A stretch of 64,000 nt of DNA, taken from Pseudomonas viridiflava. Lineage in GTDB: Bacteria > Pseudomonadota > Gammaproteobacteria > Pseudomonadales > Pseudomonadaceae. The notes under the pieces are model-generated. The model searched no databases. It saw only the letters and a list, made by a program, of their open reading frames with translations, and was not told the DNA's origin. The translations under genes and the position numbers were made by a program. The DNA is taken from positions 124,001 to 188,000 of the forward strand of contig NZ_UUOC01000020.1 in the NCBI RefSeq assembly GCF_900590755.1, written 5' to 3'. This document shows positions 1 to 7,339 of the stretch, in pieces. Within the stretch, counting starts at the first letter, position 1. Every line of letters begins with the position of its first letter.

Positions 1-216
1 ACCGTCAATTTTCGGAAGTTTTAAGTCGAGCAAGATCACTGAAGGATTGTCATCAACACGCCCCATAAACTCGTTGCGCCGATGCAGGTAGTCCAAGGCT
101 TCTGAGCCGTCTCGCAGAATGATGACTTCTCTCCACAGCTGCGCGCGCTCCAAGGCAATTAATATCAGCTCAATATCCCTGAGATCGTCTTGGACTAAGA
201 GTATCTGTTTTCGCAT
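1..216 (-). CDS. Response regulator receiver domain, partial (cut by window start)
   Basis: The reverse strand reads 72 codons from an ATG at 216 to the window edge with no stop. The translation begins MRKQILLVQDDLRDIELILI and reaches ILLDLKLPKIDG. This is the N-terminal half of a CheY-like receiver: an acidic pair near residues 10-11 for Mg2+ binding and a phospho-acceptor Asp at about residue 64 in LLDLKLP. The DDxxDIEL start and the long insert before the acceptor resemble the small Rcp1-type regulators paired with phytochrome-like or hybrid histidine kinases. That pairing is family knowledge; no kinase is visible here. The output region, if any, lies outside the window. Confidence 0.85.
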   Translation of the reverse strand, partial: MRKQILLVQDDLRDIELILIALERAQLWREVIILRDGSEALDYLHRRNEFMGRVDDNPSVILLDLKLPKIDG

Positions 217-603
217 ATCGAGACCGCGCAGAAAAAAAACGCATGCATATTACCAGAAGTCCCAATGAGCCAGTATCGTCTTGACAAGAAATGGATGGTT
301 GACCTGGGCGCAATGCATTTGCCCCTGGGCTTCGCGGCAGTGGTTGTAACCGTCTCCCATACATACTGATCTTCCGTCTTGGCGGAGCGCAGCCACGCTC
401 CGTTTGCCATGCCCCATCTATTCTGCCGCCCAGCAGCCTGAATAACCGGGGGCGATCAATCAGCGCAGACCCGAGGTCGAGCATTTGTTGCTATATGGGT
501 TGCCGGGGGACTGAGTTGGCGCAGGAATCGGGCGTTCGAATGCCCTGCAAATACTCCCCCGCGTCAGCACATATTCCCCCAGTGAAAAAAATTTAGCGTC
601 ACC
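217..603. other. Intergenic region, no gene recognised
   Basis: About 390 bases separate the response regulator from the heat-shock promoter. The only open frames are short, overlap each other on the minus strand and show no domain or ribosome binding site. It presumably holds the promoter of the leftward regulator gene, but I see no clear promoter motif. Confidence 0.5.
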
Positions 604-633
604 CTTTGAAAGCTTTTCCCGACAACCTACATA
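604..633 (+). promoter_or_regulatory. Candidate sigma-32 heat-shock promoter of the hsp20 gene
   Basis: CTTTGAAA at 604-611 and CCTACATA at 626-633 are separated by 14 bases. This resembles the sigma-32 pattern (CTTGAAA, 12-14 bases, CCCCAT-T) and lies about 70 bases before a small heat shock gene. The leader at 641-663 can fold as a CGTGA/TCACG stem, and GTGAT (642-646) could instead pair with ATCAC (670-674) close to the AGGAG ribosome site at 688-692. A temperature-sensitive leader is possible but unproven. Confidence 0.5.
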
Positions 634-700
634 CGGTTTACGTGATGCTGCAAACGGGTCACGTCTTAAATCACTTGGAGAAAACTCAGGAGATTTCGCA

Positions 701-1159
701 ATGGCTACAACACTTTCTCTAGCCCCACTGTTTCGTCAGTCCGTCGGCTTTGATCGTTTTAACGACCTGTTCGAATCGGCGCTCCGTAGCGAGGCCACAA
801 CTGCCTATCCTCCCTACAATGTGGAAAAGCGTGGGGACGATGAGTATCGAATTGTCATCGCAGCAGCTGGCCTTGCTGACGAAGAATTCGAGATTCAGGT
901 TGAAAAAGGTGTTTTGACTGTCTCAGGCGGCAAGCGCGAAAACGAGAAAGAGATTACCTACCTGCACCAGGGTATTGCGCAACGTGCGTTCAGGTTGTCG
1001 TTCCGACTGGCAGATCACATCGAAGTCCAGGAGGCATCGCTAAACAACGGCTTACTGAGCATCAACTTGCTGCGTATCGTGCCGGAGGAAGCCAAACCTC
1101 GACGCATAGCTATCGGCGGATCCGAGAAATCCGATCTAAAGTCCGTTAGCTTGCAGTGA
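701..1159 (+). CDS. Small heat shock protein, Hsp20/IbpA family
   Basis: This is an ATP-independent holdase chaperone that binds unfolding proteins in the cytoplasm and hands them to DnaK/ClpB. The 152-residue product has the IbpA-type start (LSLAPLFRQSVGFDRFNDLF), an alpha-crystallin domain over roughly residues 38-125 (YPPYNVEKRGDDEYRIVIA, then FEIQVEKGVLTVSG), and a C-terminal extension. The GLLSINL strand is typical of the family. The usual I-x-I tail motif is only loosely present as RRIAIGG. The ATG at 701 is preceded by AGGAG at 8 bases spacing. A sigma-32-like promoter lies upstream and a strong terminator directly follows, so it is a single-gene heat-shock unit. Extra Hsp20 copies are common on accessory DNA; whether another ibpA exists in this genome cannot be seen. 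Confidence 0.93.
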   Translation: MATTLSLAPLFRQSVGFDRFNDLFESALRSEATTAYPPYNVEKRGDDEYRIVIAAAGLADEEFEIQVEKGVLTVSGGKRENEKEITYLHQGIAQRAFRLSFRLADHIEVQEASLNNGLLSINLLRIVPEEAKPRRIAIGGSEKSDLKSVSLQ

Positions 1160-1166
1160 TCATTTC

Positions 1167-1195
1167 AGAGGCGCTCTTAGGGGCGCCTCTTCTTT
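1167..1195 (+). terminator. Rho-independent terminator after hsp20
   Basis: AGAGGCGC at 1167-1174 pairs perfectly with GCGCCTCT at 1183-1190 and is followed by a T-rich run. Confidence 0.85.
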
Positions 1196-1272
1196 ATAGA
1201 ACAACCTAGGCTGCGTCAGAATTTATTGGGTAGGATGTCTCCTGACAGCCAAGACTGACGGAGCCCTGCACT

Positions 1273-1788
1273 ATGATTTCAGACGTTAATCCCTCCCATC
1301 AACTGCTCAGCGCGGGCGAACGTTCAGCGATTGCCGAAATTGAGGCGACTACCAATGTTCTGAAATTGGTGACTCACCTCACGAAGATGCGCTTCGCGGG
1401 CATTGCTAAATTTACCGATTCCGAGTGGATCACTTGCTCAGTATTCGACCCTGGGGATTTGGGAATCGAAGCCGGTATCGCCTTGGCGCTGGAAACGACG
1501 CTTTGCAGTGAGTTTTGCAGCAATCCGGAGGCGCTCTTCATTTCAGAAATCAGTAAAAGTGAGCGATATTCGACGCGATTGGTTGTGAAGCAGTACGAAT
1601 TAGAAAGCTATGCAGGCGTCCCAATCTTTTTGCCAGACGGCAGCTTATATGGAGCCCTGTGCGTATTGGACACTAAGGCCGTTGCGTTCGAGGATCCAGA
1701 TCTTCGAGAGGCATTGGGACTTTTCGCGAGATTGATCGGGTGTATATTCTTCACCAACATCACGCTACCTTCTTTGAATCAGCGCTAG
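1273..1788 (+). CDS. GAF domain protein
   Basis: The 171-residue product is almost entirely one GAF domain (about residues 20-165). The signature SYAGVPIFLPDGSLYGALCV followed by LDTKA matches the second half of GAF modules found in front of histidine kinases and diguanylate cyclases. No output domain follows, so it is a stand-alone sensor-like protein or the remnant of a longer one. The N-terminal stretch ERSAIAEIEATTNVLKLVTHLTKMRFAGIAKFT also fits the family. The ligand is unknown. It lies on the same strand as hsp20 but beyond its terminator. No strong ribosome binding site decides the start; GGAG lies 9 bases upstream. Confidence 0.8.
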   Translation: MISDVNPSHQLLSAGERSAIAEIEATTNVLKLVTHLTKMRFAGIAKFTDSEWITCSVFDPGDLGIEAGIALALETTLCSEFCSNPEALFISEISKSERYSTRLVVKQYELESYAGVPIFLPDGSLYGALCVLDTKAVAFEDPDLREALGLFARLIGCIFFTNITLPSLNQR

Positions 1789-1944
1789 CCTAATTCAATC
1801 TGGCTAAATACCTCCATAGCCTTCTCGGCGCCCTAGCACATCAATCGCGCCGCGCTGCGGAACTGCGTCGCTCCTGGATTTGGCCGTACTGTTAGGTACC
1901 AGAACGTCATGGTATTGAAACTTTGGAATGGTGTTTGCTGCAGT

Positions 1945-2610
1945 CGGAGTTCAACAGGCTGTGCGCGTGCTGCGGGTTTGGCTTGCAGCATTTCACGGGC
2001 TCTGGCTCTCAGCCAATCCAGCTCATATTCGCTGTGATAGATCTCGGCAAGCCGTGAAAGCGCCAGTAACGGACTACTGCCCAACAGCTGGGCACGGCGT
2101 CTTTGCCAAAGTGTGACGGGTCAACCGCTACTTGAGCGATGTGGTGCTCAATCAACAAAGCCTGAGCATCGATTCAGGAAGCATGACGCGGCTCTATGAC
2201 CACATAGCCCGAATACCGAGCCCTGAGGGTTTCAAAGAAGCAGCCAGCTACTGGGAACTGAGATCCACAGAAGGCGGCAGCTGAACCAGTAAGCACCCTA
2301 AACGATCTCCCAGCTCGCAGCACTCAGGCAGAAAGGTGTCGAGCAGATCAGTTCAATTCTGCTGGCGAGCTTCATGGGTGATCGACTTGGGAATTTTCAC
2401 CGAAAAGCGAAAGTCCGCTCTCACCGAGGACGTCCATTTTCTGTAGGTTGCCGGTCGATGAGAACGATAGAAGGTGCTGTTAATCTCGACCGCGTGGAGT
2501 TTCTAGGCATAGCGCTCAAGGTGGCTGCCCTGTCCCGCAAACTGTGGCCGGTATCCACACCCGACCTTCCAGCCGGCACAACCTACAAACTCCGGCGCCC
2601 CGCTCAAAAA
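1945..2610 (-). pseudogene. Decayed DUF72 (YecE-like) gene
   Basis: Read on the minus strand from about 2610, the DNA encodes recognisable DUF72 family segments broken by stops and frame changes. In order these are FVGCAGW, GSHLERYA then a stop, AVEINSTFYRSHRPATYRKW, FRFSVKIPKSITHEAR then a stop, LGCLLVQLPPSVDLSSQ then a stop. After a frameshift come FFETLRARYSGYVVIEPRHAS then a stop, and after a second shift IYHSEYELDWLRARAREM. The order matches the family from N- to C-terminus: YecE-like TIM-barrel proteins have GSxLERY, EINSSFYR, FSVKLPK, LLVQLPPS and an R-x-HG/IYYS region. At least three in-frame stops and two shifts mean no full-length protein is made. Intact copies exist elsewhere in many Pseudomonas genomes. 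Confidence 0.85.
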
Positions 2611-2710
2611 AGCAATTCCCGAGCGTAGACTGGAAAAATACCCAGCATCTGACCACCTGTTTGCATTCGACTTGACCAGTTATTTGCATGAGTCATGACC
2701 GCTAAGAGAT

Positions 2711-3427
2711 TCAGAGCAACGCGCGTACTGCTTGCAGCGCGGCCAAATGAGCTGGGTAGAACCAGTATCCCCAATGCCGGACACGCCATAACTTGAGCTT
2801 GATAGGGCGCTGGATCAGCCATAGCCCGACGATTGCGCTGAGAAAGGCCGTCAGCAATGTCAGGATTGCAAATGCGTTCATCTCCAACGCCCGATCCAGC
2901 GCACCTTGCCTTGAGTTCAGCAAAACGCATACCACGGCTGGTATTAGTGCCAACGCAGACAAAGCTGGGCGCTTGATGGCGATTACGAAGGCTGCTGGCA
3001 GCAAGACACCGTATACGCCGTACATCAGCTCCGGTTCAAAAATGAAGGCCGCAACCAGAGCGGCCAAAGCCAATCCCACACCAAGTGCAGTCCGCTGATA
3101 TAAGCCCAGAGCCACCAGCAATCCCAACGTAAGCGATGGGAAGACGTTGAATGTCTCTGAATCCAAAAATAGCTGATACGGCACTTCTGAAATCAACGAG
3201 AAGAACACCATAAAGGTGATGTAGCGCCCGTTGCTCAACGTGGCCAATCGTCCCGGTGTACCTCTCGCCACGTTTGCGGCTATGGCCAGACAGAAAAAAG
3301 GAAATGAGATCCGGCCCGGTATAAAGGTAACGGCCAATTCCGGCCATACCAAACGCAAGTGGTCGATCACCATTGTGATCAACGCAATCCACTTCACCAG
3401 ATCCAGACCATGGTTGCGCTCTGTCAC
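2711..3427 (-). CDS. TraX family membrane protein
   Basis: The 238-residue product is very hydrophobic with about 7-8 predicted membrane segments. It starts GLDLVKWIALITMVIDHLRL, where the WIALITMVIDH motif is typical of the TraX family. The family is named after the F-plasmid protein that N-acetylates pilin, and its members are acyltransferase-like. RISFPFFCLAIAANVARGT and ISEVPYQLF also fit TraX. Chromosomal TraX homologues without a pilus locus are common in Pseudomonas and their substrates are unknown. No conjugation genes are present in this window. The gene is isolated between the DUF72 remnant and rcnA. Confidence 0.85.
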   Translation of the reverse strand: MTERNHGLDLVKWIALITMVIDHLRLVWPELAVTFIPGRISFPFFCLAIAANVARGTPGRLATLSNGRYITFMVFFSLISEVPYQLFLDSETFNVFPSLTLGLLVALGLYQRTALGVGLALAALVAAFIFEPELMYGVYGVLLPAAFVIAIKRPALSALALIPAVVCVLLNSRQGALDRALEMNAFAILTLLTAFLSAIVGLWLIQRPIKLKLWRVRHWGYWFYPAHLAALQAVRALL

Positions 3428-3460
3428 TATCTAAACCCTACGCTAGGCTCTGACACAATC

Positions 3461-4594
3461 TTATGAGTGCAGGCTGATCCAGCCGGTAATCCCCACATAC
3501 ACGCCGACGCAGATGATCAATACGCTGGAGAGGTAAGGTGCTCGCCGCGCAGCGGCACTGAGCCAAGGAAAGCGATTGGAGGCTTTGCGAGCGCCAATAG
3601 CGGCGGCGGCACCTACGGTCACCAAGGTAAACGCGAGGCCCAGACTGAAGCAGAGCACCATCACTGCACCCAGTGTTATCTGCTTCACTTGCAAGCAGAG
3701 CAGCAGCACGGTGATGGCTGCCGGGCAAGGGATCAGTCCTCCGGTCAAGCCAAACATCAGGATCTGGCCATTGGTGACTTCACGGTTAGTGAAGCGTTTG
3801 CGGATGTCGTTGGCATGGGCCTTTTCATGGGCGTCCTGGTAGCCCTCGGCGCTAAGGCTCAATCCGTCTAGGTCGCTGTGGTCATGATTATGACCATGGT
3901 CGTGCTCTTTGAAGTCCAGGTCATAGTCATGGCTATGACCTGCATGGCCCAGGCTGAGCCGGGCGCTGAACTCATGAGGTTCCGGTATCGCGTCTTGCGA
4001 CTGGAGAAAGCCGTCCTGCTGCACGAACCGGAACTGTTGCATCACACCATCCGGTCGGGAGGTATGCAGCACGACTTCATCAGCGCTCCAGCCGTGCCCA
4101 GACAGCGCTTTGAAGCGCCAATGTGGAGGCATGTCCTGCTCGAAAATCGACAGTTCAACGCGACCGTGCCCAGTGTCAATTCGGTGTGTTTCGTCGTGGA
4201 CATGGTGGCCGTCATGAGCCCCGTCTTCCTGATCGAATTTGTACAACTGCTCACCACGCCAGGTGCGCCACAGCATCCACACGGCGATAGCGATGATCAG
4301 GGCAGAAGATGCAAGCTGGAAGTAAGGCTCTGTTGTTTCAGGATCCAGCCCCTGCCCCAGATACATTCCCGCTATAGCAACCAGCCAGACAACAGCGGTA
4401 TGCGATAGCGTAGCGGCTAACCCAAGCATTACTGCCTGTTTCACCGAACCCCGGATGGCCACGATAAAAGCGGCCATCATGGTTTTTGAGTGCCCCGGTT
4501 CCAAGCCGTGCAATGCCCCCAGGAGGATAGCGCTGGGGAAATACAGCCAGGCATGGGAACCGCCTTGCTGCAACAGATCGACAAAGTTGGGCAT
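3461..4594 (-). CDS. rcnA: Nickel/cobalt efflux protein RcnA
   Basis: RcnA exports Ni2+ and Co2+ across the inner membrane. The start MPNFVDLLQQGG at 4594 lies 7 bases beyond the rcnR stop; the frame is open further upstream but that would overlap rcnR. The 377-residue product has N-terminal membrane segments with ALHGLEPGHSKTMMAAFIVA, the HxxxPGH-type metal motif of the NicO/RcnA family. A long His/Asp-rich cytoplasmic loop (about residues 125-260, with runs such as DHGHNHDHSD) follows. The C-terminal membrane block contains LTGGLIPCPAAITVLLLCLQ, the second family signature. The loop is longer than in E. coli RcnA, as is usual in pseudomonads. It is co-transcribed with rcnR and regulated from the operator at 4936-4952. 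Confidence 0.93.
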   Translation of the reverse strand: MPNFVDLLQQGGSHAWLYFPSAILLGALHGLEPGHSKTMMAAFIVAIRGSVKQAVMLGLAATLSHTAVVWLVAIAGMYLGQGLDPETTEPYFQLASSALIIAIAVWMLWRTWRGEQLYKFDQEDGAHDGHHVHDETHRIDTGHGRVELSIFEQDMPPHWRFKALSGHGWSADEVVLHTSRPDGVMQQFRFVQQDGFLQSQDAIPEPHEFSARLSLGHAGHSHDYDLDFKEHDHGHNHDHSDLDGLSLSAEGYQDAHEKAHANDIRKRFTNREVTNGQILMFGLTGGLIPCPAAITVLLLCLQVKQITLGAVMVLCFSLGLAFTLVTVGAAAAIGARKASNRFPWLSAAARRAPYLSSVLIICVGVYVGITGWISLHS

Positions 4595-4601
4595 ATGAAA
4601 C

Positions 4602-4895
4602 CTACAGGTATTTGGTGATCTGCTTGAACGCTTCCAGCGGGGCTCGTTCGCCTTTGGCAAGTGCGCCCATGGTGTCTTCAAGGCAGTGATCAATGTGATC
4701 TTGGATCAGCGTACGTTTCGCCTGGCACACCGCTTTCTCGACGGCGTGGAGTTGCTGTGCAATGTCCACACATTCACGCCCGTCTTCGATCATGGCGATG
4801 ATGCTTCGCAGGTGGCCGTCCGCACGCTTGAGGCGCTTGATAATCGCGTCGTGGGTCTGATGCGTATGGGGATGTGGGTGTTCGTGATCACTCAT
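4602..4895 (-). CDS. rcnR: Nickel/cobalt-responsive repressor RcnR (CsoR/FrmR/RcnR family)
   Basis: The 97-residue all-helical repressor starts with a His-rich tail (HEHPHPHTHQTH) and continues with the family core AIIKRLKRADGHLRSIIAMI, ECVDIAQQLHAVEKAVCQAK and LIQDHIDHCLED. The Cys in ECVDIAQQL and the His pair in the DHIDHC helix correspond to the metal-site residues of RcnR. A His near the N-terminus supplies a further ligand in that protein. This set favours Ni/Co sensing over copper (CsoR) or formaldehyde (FrmR). The gene precedes rcnA with a 7-base gap and is probably autoregulated through the G-tract palindrome about 40 bases upstream. Metal identity is inferred from motif and context. 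Confidence 0.9.
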   Translation of the reverse strand: MSDHEHPHPHTHQTHDAIIKRLKRADGHLRSIIAMIEDGRECVDIAQQLHAVEKAVCQAKRTLIQDHIDHCLEDTMGALAKGERAPLEAFKQITKYL

Positions 4896-4935
4896 TGCTT
4901 GAGCCTATGATCTGAATGATTTAGGCTGGCACTCT

Positions 4936-4952
4936 ATCCCCCCTGGGGGGAT
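4936..4952. promoter_or_regulatory. G-tract palindrome, candidate RcnR operator
   Basis: ATCCCCCC at 4936-4943 and GGGGGGAT at 4945-4952 form a perfect 8-1-8 inverted repeat around a single T. CsoR/RcnR-family repressors bind operators with a central G/C tract flanked by A/T, so this is the expected site. It lies between rcnR (leftward, start 4895) and the rightward His-rich gene (start 5011), and could control both directions. Confidence 0.75.
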
Positions 4953-5010
4953 GCGGTCAAACGTCTTTCATGACGTTTCGTCAACGACTGCTTTGGTGAA
5001 TCAGGAACCG

Positions 5011-5349
5011 ATGGCGCAGAGAATCCGGTCAATCATTGTAGTGTGTGCGTTGCTTCTCGCGGTCATGACTGCGTGGACGACTCACGTCTCGACTTCATTG
5101 ATTGGTAATGATCAGGCCGCCACGGGCAGCGCCTTGGATGCTGCACACACCCACGACAGCCACTATGACGATCATGCGCATACCCCGCTGATGGGAGACC
5201 ACCAACACGAGATTCCCAATCTGGGTGTGGTACCTGCCATCAAGGATCACTTTGCAGGCTCTTCCGCGCTGATCGAGCTGCTTTATCCACTTCCCAGCGC
5301 ACCCATCTTCCAGATAAAGCGTCCCCCGCGTCCTCAGTTGGTGATCTGA
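5011..5349 (+). CDS. Small His-rich exported/membrane protein, CzcI-like
   Basis: From the ATG at 5011 the product has 112 residues. It has a basic N-terminus, one hydrophobic segment (IIVVCALLLAVMTAWTT) that could be a signal anchor, a His/Asp-rich stretch (AAHTHDSHYDDHAH and MGDHQHE), and a tail ending FQIKRPPRPQLVI. A short exported protein with a metal-binding patch and a C-terminal R-P-P-R-P motif resembles the CzcI-type proteins beside metal transporters. The frame stays open to 4951, but that region overlaps the operator, so the later start is preferred. It heads the rightward cluster with the HupE-type gene, 47 bases downstream. A role in periplasmic Ni/Co handling is inferred only from composition and neighbours. 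Confidence 0.65.
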   Translation: MAQRIRSIIVVCALLLAVMTAWTTHVSTSLIGNDQAATGSALDAAHTHDSHYDDHAHTPLMGDHQHEIPNLGVVPAIKDHFAGSSALIELLYPLPSAPIFQIKRPPRPQLVI

Positions 5350-5396
5350 AATGGCCGCTATGCGGCTCAAGACCACTGCAACTCAGGATTCTGATC

Positions 5397-6134
5397 ATGC
5401 ATTTGTTCACTTCAAATGGAGTGGGCGCTTTCGTCTCGACGATGCGCCGTCCGCTCACGTACCTCTTCGCCTGTTTGGCACTGCTTCTGGCGGGTACCGC
5501 AGAGGTCATGGCCCACGCGGTAGCGGAGGGAGACAAGGGTTTCATTCAGGAAAGCTCCGGCGTGATGTTGCTGCCGTTCATTTACATGGGCGCTAAACAC
5601 ATGATCACCGGGTATGACCACCTGCTGTTCCTGTTCGGGGTGATCTTCTTCGTCTACCGGCTCAAGGATGTTGGGGTCTACGTCACGCTGTTCGCGGTGG
5701 GCCATTCGGTAACGCTGCTGTTTGGCGTACTAACGGACATCAGCGTCAGTTCCTACGTCATCGACGCAATCATAGGCTTTTCCGTCGTGTACAAGGCGCT
5801 CGATAACTTGGGGGCGTTCCAGCGCTGGTTCGGTTATCAGCCCAATACCAGACTGGCCACATTGATCTTTGGATTACTGCACGGTTTCGGCCTGGCAACG
5901 AAGATTCAGGAATTCGAAATCTCGACAGACGGGCTGATTCCCAACCTGCTGGCATTAAACGTGGGCGTTGAAATAGGTCAGTTACTGGCTCTGAGCGCCA
6001 TCCTGATTGTCATGGGGTACTGGCGTCGCACCGAAAGCTTTTGGCGACATGCGTACACCGCCAACGTCGCCATGCTGAGCGCGGGATTTCTGCTCATGGG
6101 CTACCAGATAACTGGCTTCTTCATTTCTGCCTGA
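5397..6134 (+). CDS. HupE/UreJ family metal transporter-like membrane protein
   Basis: The 245-residue product has an N-terminal hydrophobic segment ending in VMAHAVAEGDKG, then about six membrane segments. Family motifs are GAKHMITGYDHLLFLFGVIFF and the later LLHGFGLATKI with GVEIGQLLAL. HupE/UreJ proteins are thought to carry or sense nickel (or cobalt) for hydrogenase and urease systems. The His and Asp in HMITGYDH and the His in LLHGFG are the conserved polar residues. No hydrogenase or urease genes are present, so import for another purpose, or a part in metal resistance, is possible. It sits between the CzcI-like gene and the anchor protein, which it precedes by 10 bases. Confidence 0.88.
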   Translation: MHLFTSNGVGAFVSTMRRPLTYLFACLALLLAGTAEVMAHAVAEGDKGFIQESSGVMLLPFIYMGAKHMITGYDHLLFLFGVIFFVYRLKDVGVYVTLFAVGHSVTLLFGVLTDISVSSYVIDAIIGFSVVYKALDNLGAFQRWFGYQPNTRLATLIFGLLHGFGLATKIQEFEISTDGLIPNLLALNVGVEIGQLLALSAILIVMGYWRRTESFWRHAYTANVAMLSAGFLLMGYQITGFFISA

Positions 6135-6144
6135 GGACTCGAAC

Positions 6145-6807
6145 ATGTTCAATTCACCCCTTCCAACTGCCAACGATTTACCCAGCACTGCACGCCTGTT
6201 GCGTTCAACCGCTATCGCGGTGGTAGTCGCCGTTGGCCTGCTGGTGACAGTCGTGATGCCATTTGAGTATGCCGTCGATCCCACCGGGCTTGGCCGCGCA
6301 TTAGGATTGCAGCAAATGGGCGAACTAAAGATCGCGCTGGCCAATGAAGCACTGGCTGAAACCCAGGCCCCTGCGGCAACCCCGAGCGCTCCCGTTGTTG
6401 CCCATCCCGTAGCCCCGTCCGCTGCTCCGGTTTTAGAAGAACCACAGCCGAACGCTGCCCCAGCAGCTACGTCGTCGACACCTACCCTGAGCAGCAACAA
6501 GATGACCGTGAAGCTCAAGCCCGGTGAGGGCACCGAGATCAAGCTCGAAATGATCAAAGGGGCCAGCGTCCGCTATGAGTGGACGGCCTCAGGCGGGACA
6601 GTGAACTTCGATACCCACGGTGAACCTTACAACGGCAAAAAAGGCTACTTCCACAGCTACAGCAAAGGCAAGCAGGTCAGTGGTGATAAGGGAGAGTTCG
6701 TCGCACTGTTTGACGGGACTCATGGCTGGTTCTGGCGTAATCGCAGCGATGGCCCGGTCACCATTTCACTTGCCACGACTGGCGAGTATTCGAAAGTTAA
6801 GCAGTAA
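6145..6807 (+). CDS. Transmembrane anchor protein with Pro/Ala-rich linker
   Basis: The 220-residue product has a single membrane segment near residues 20-42 (STAIAVVVAVGLLVTVVMPF). A proline/alanine-rich linker of about 40 residues follows. A C-terminal globular domain (about 115-215) includes VKLKPGEGTEIKLEMIKGAS, TASGGTVNFDTHGEPYNGKK and GTHGWFWRNRSDGPVTISL. This layout matches proteins annotated as transmembrane anchor protein that accompany HupE-type genes in Pseudomonas metal clusters. The C-terminal domain should be periplasmic. It follows the HupE gene by 10 bases and ends in a terminator, so it closes that transcription unit. Its molecular function is unknown. Confidence 0.75.
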   Translation: MFNSPLPTANDLPSTARLLRSTAIAVVVAVGLLVTVVMPFEYAVDPTGLGRALGLQQMGELKIALANEALAETQAPAATPSAPVVAHPVAPSAAPVLEEPQPNAAPAATSSTPTLSSNKMTVKLKPGEGTEIKLEMIKGASVRYEWTASGGTVNFDTHGEPYNGKKGYFHSYSKGKQVSGDKGEFVALFDGTHGWFWRNRSDGPVTISLATTGEYSKVKQ

Positions 6808-6821
6808 CTCATCACCTTGCT

Positions 6822-6856
6822 GCCCGGCACTGATTGGGTAGCCGGGCTTACTTTTT
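6822..6856 (+). terminator. Rho-independent terminator after the anchor gene
   Basis: GCCCGGC (6822-6828) pairs with GCCGGGC (6841-6847), followed by a T-rich run. Some transcripts must read through, or a separate promoter exist, for the lipoprotein gene just downstream. Confidence 0.8.
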
Positions 6857-6872
6857 CTACGAGAATGCATCC

Positions 6873-7001
6873 ATGAATATCTCTAAAGCCCTGCTGCGCT
6901 CGACCTTGATCGTCTTTCTGCTCGGGGCTCTTTCCGCCTGTGGGGATTCCACAACTAAATCTGCCGATGGCAAAAGTGACCACGGCCACTCGCACGAGTA
7001 A
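6873..7001 (+). CDS. Very small lipoprotein, 42 residues
   Basis: An ATG at 6873 opens a 42-codon frame: a basic N-terminus (MNISKALLRS), a hydrophobic core (TLIVFLLGAL), then the lipobox LSAC with Cys at residue 23, and a short mature part of 20 residues ending GKSDHGHSHE. This is a textbook lipoprotein signal followed by a His-rich tail that could bind a metal ion. It lies between two terminators, directly downstream of the HupE/anchor operon, and its tail resembles the His-rich stretches of its neighbours. It is too short for most gene callers. Function is unknown; a role as outer-membrane-linked metal buffer is a guess. Confidence 0.7.
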   Translation: MNISKALLRSTLIVFLLGALSACGDSTTKSADGKSDHGHSHE

Positions 7002-7010
7002 ATGTGGCAA

Positions 7011-7042
7011 GGCAGGGCCTCAAAAGCGGCCCTGCCTCTCTT
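7011..7042 (+). terminator. Rho-independent terminator after the small lipoprotein gene
   Basis: GGCAGGGCC at 7011-7019 pairs perfectly with GGCCCTGCC at 7028-7036, followed by TCTCTT. The stem begins 10 bases after the lipoprotein stop, which supports that short gene being real. Confidence 0.8.
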
Positions 7043-7298
7043 CCAGGAGGGTCACTCAATAGGCGCTTTTGAGTAGCCAAGTTGGCTATTACGCTTAGCG
7101 TACTGAATTTCCCATAGACAGATCGCTCGAAACTCAACTGCCGTAACTGCCTCTTTCCACGACCCGAGCGTGATCGCGCTTTCCCACACCAGCGCTGCCT
7201 CCCGTTTCTGCTGATTCACTACTGAATACGGGCCTTCCCAGAGCGCGGAGATCGATCCGTCGTCTAATCATTTGTACGTCCCACCCAAACGTGATTAC

Positions 7299-7322
7299 AT
7301 GTGAATATTCGATTATCCACAT
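7299..7322. promoter_or_regulatory. Candidate ArsR operator
   Basis: ATGTGAATA (7299-7307) and TTATCCACAT (7313-7322) form an imperfect dyad of 8 matching pairs over the arms, just before arsR. ArsR-family repressors bind such AT-rich 12-2-12-type dyads and leave DNA on binding As(III). The remaining bases from 7043 to 7298 show no gene. Confidence 0.5.
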
Positions 7323-7339
7323 ATATAGGGCAATTGCTT

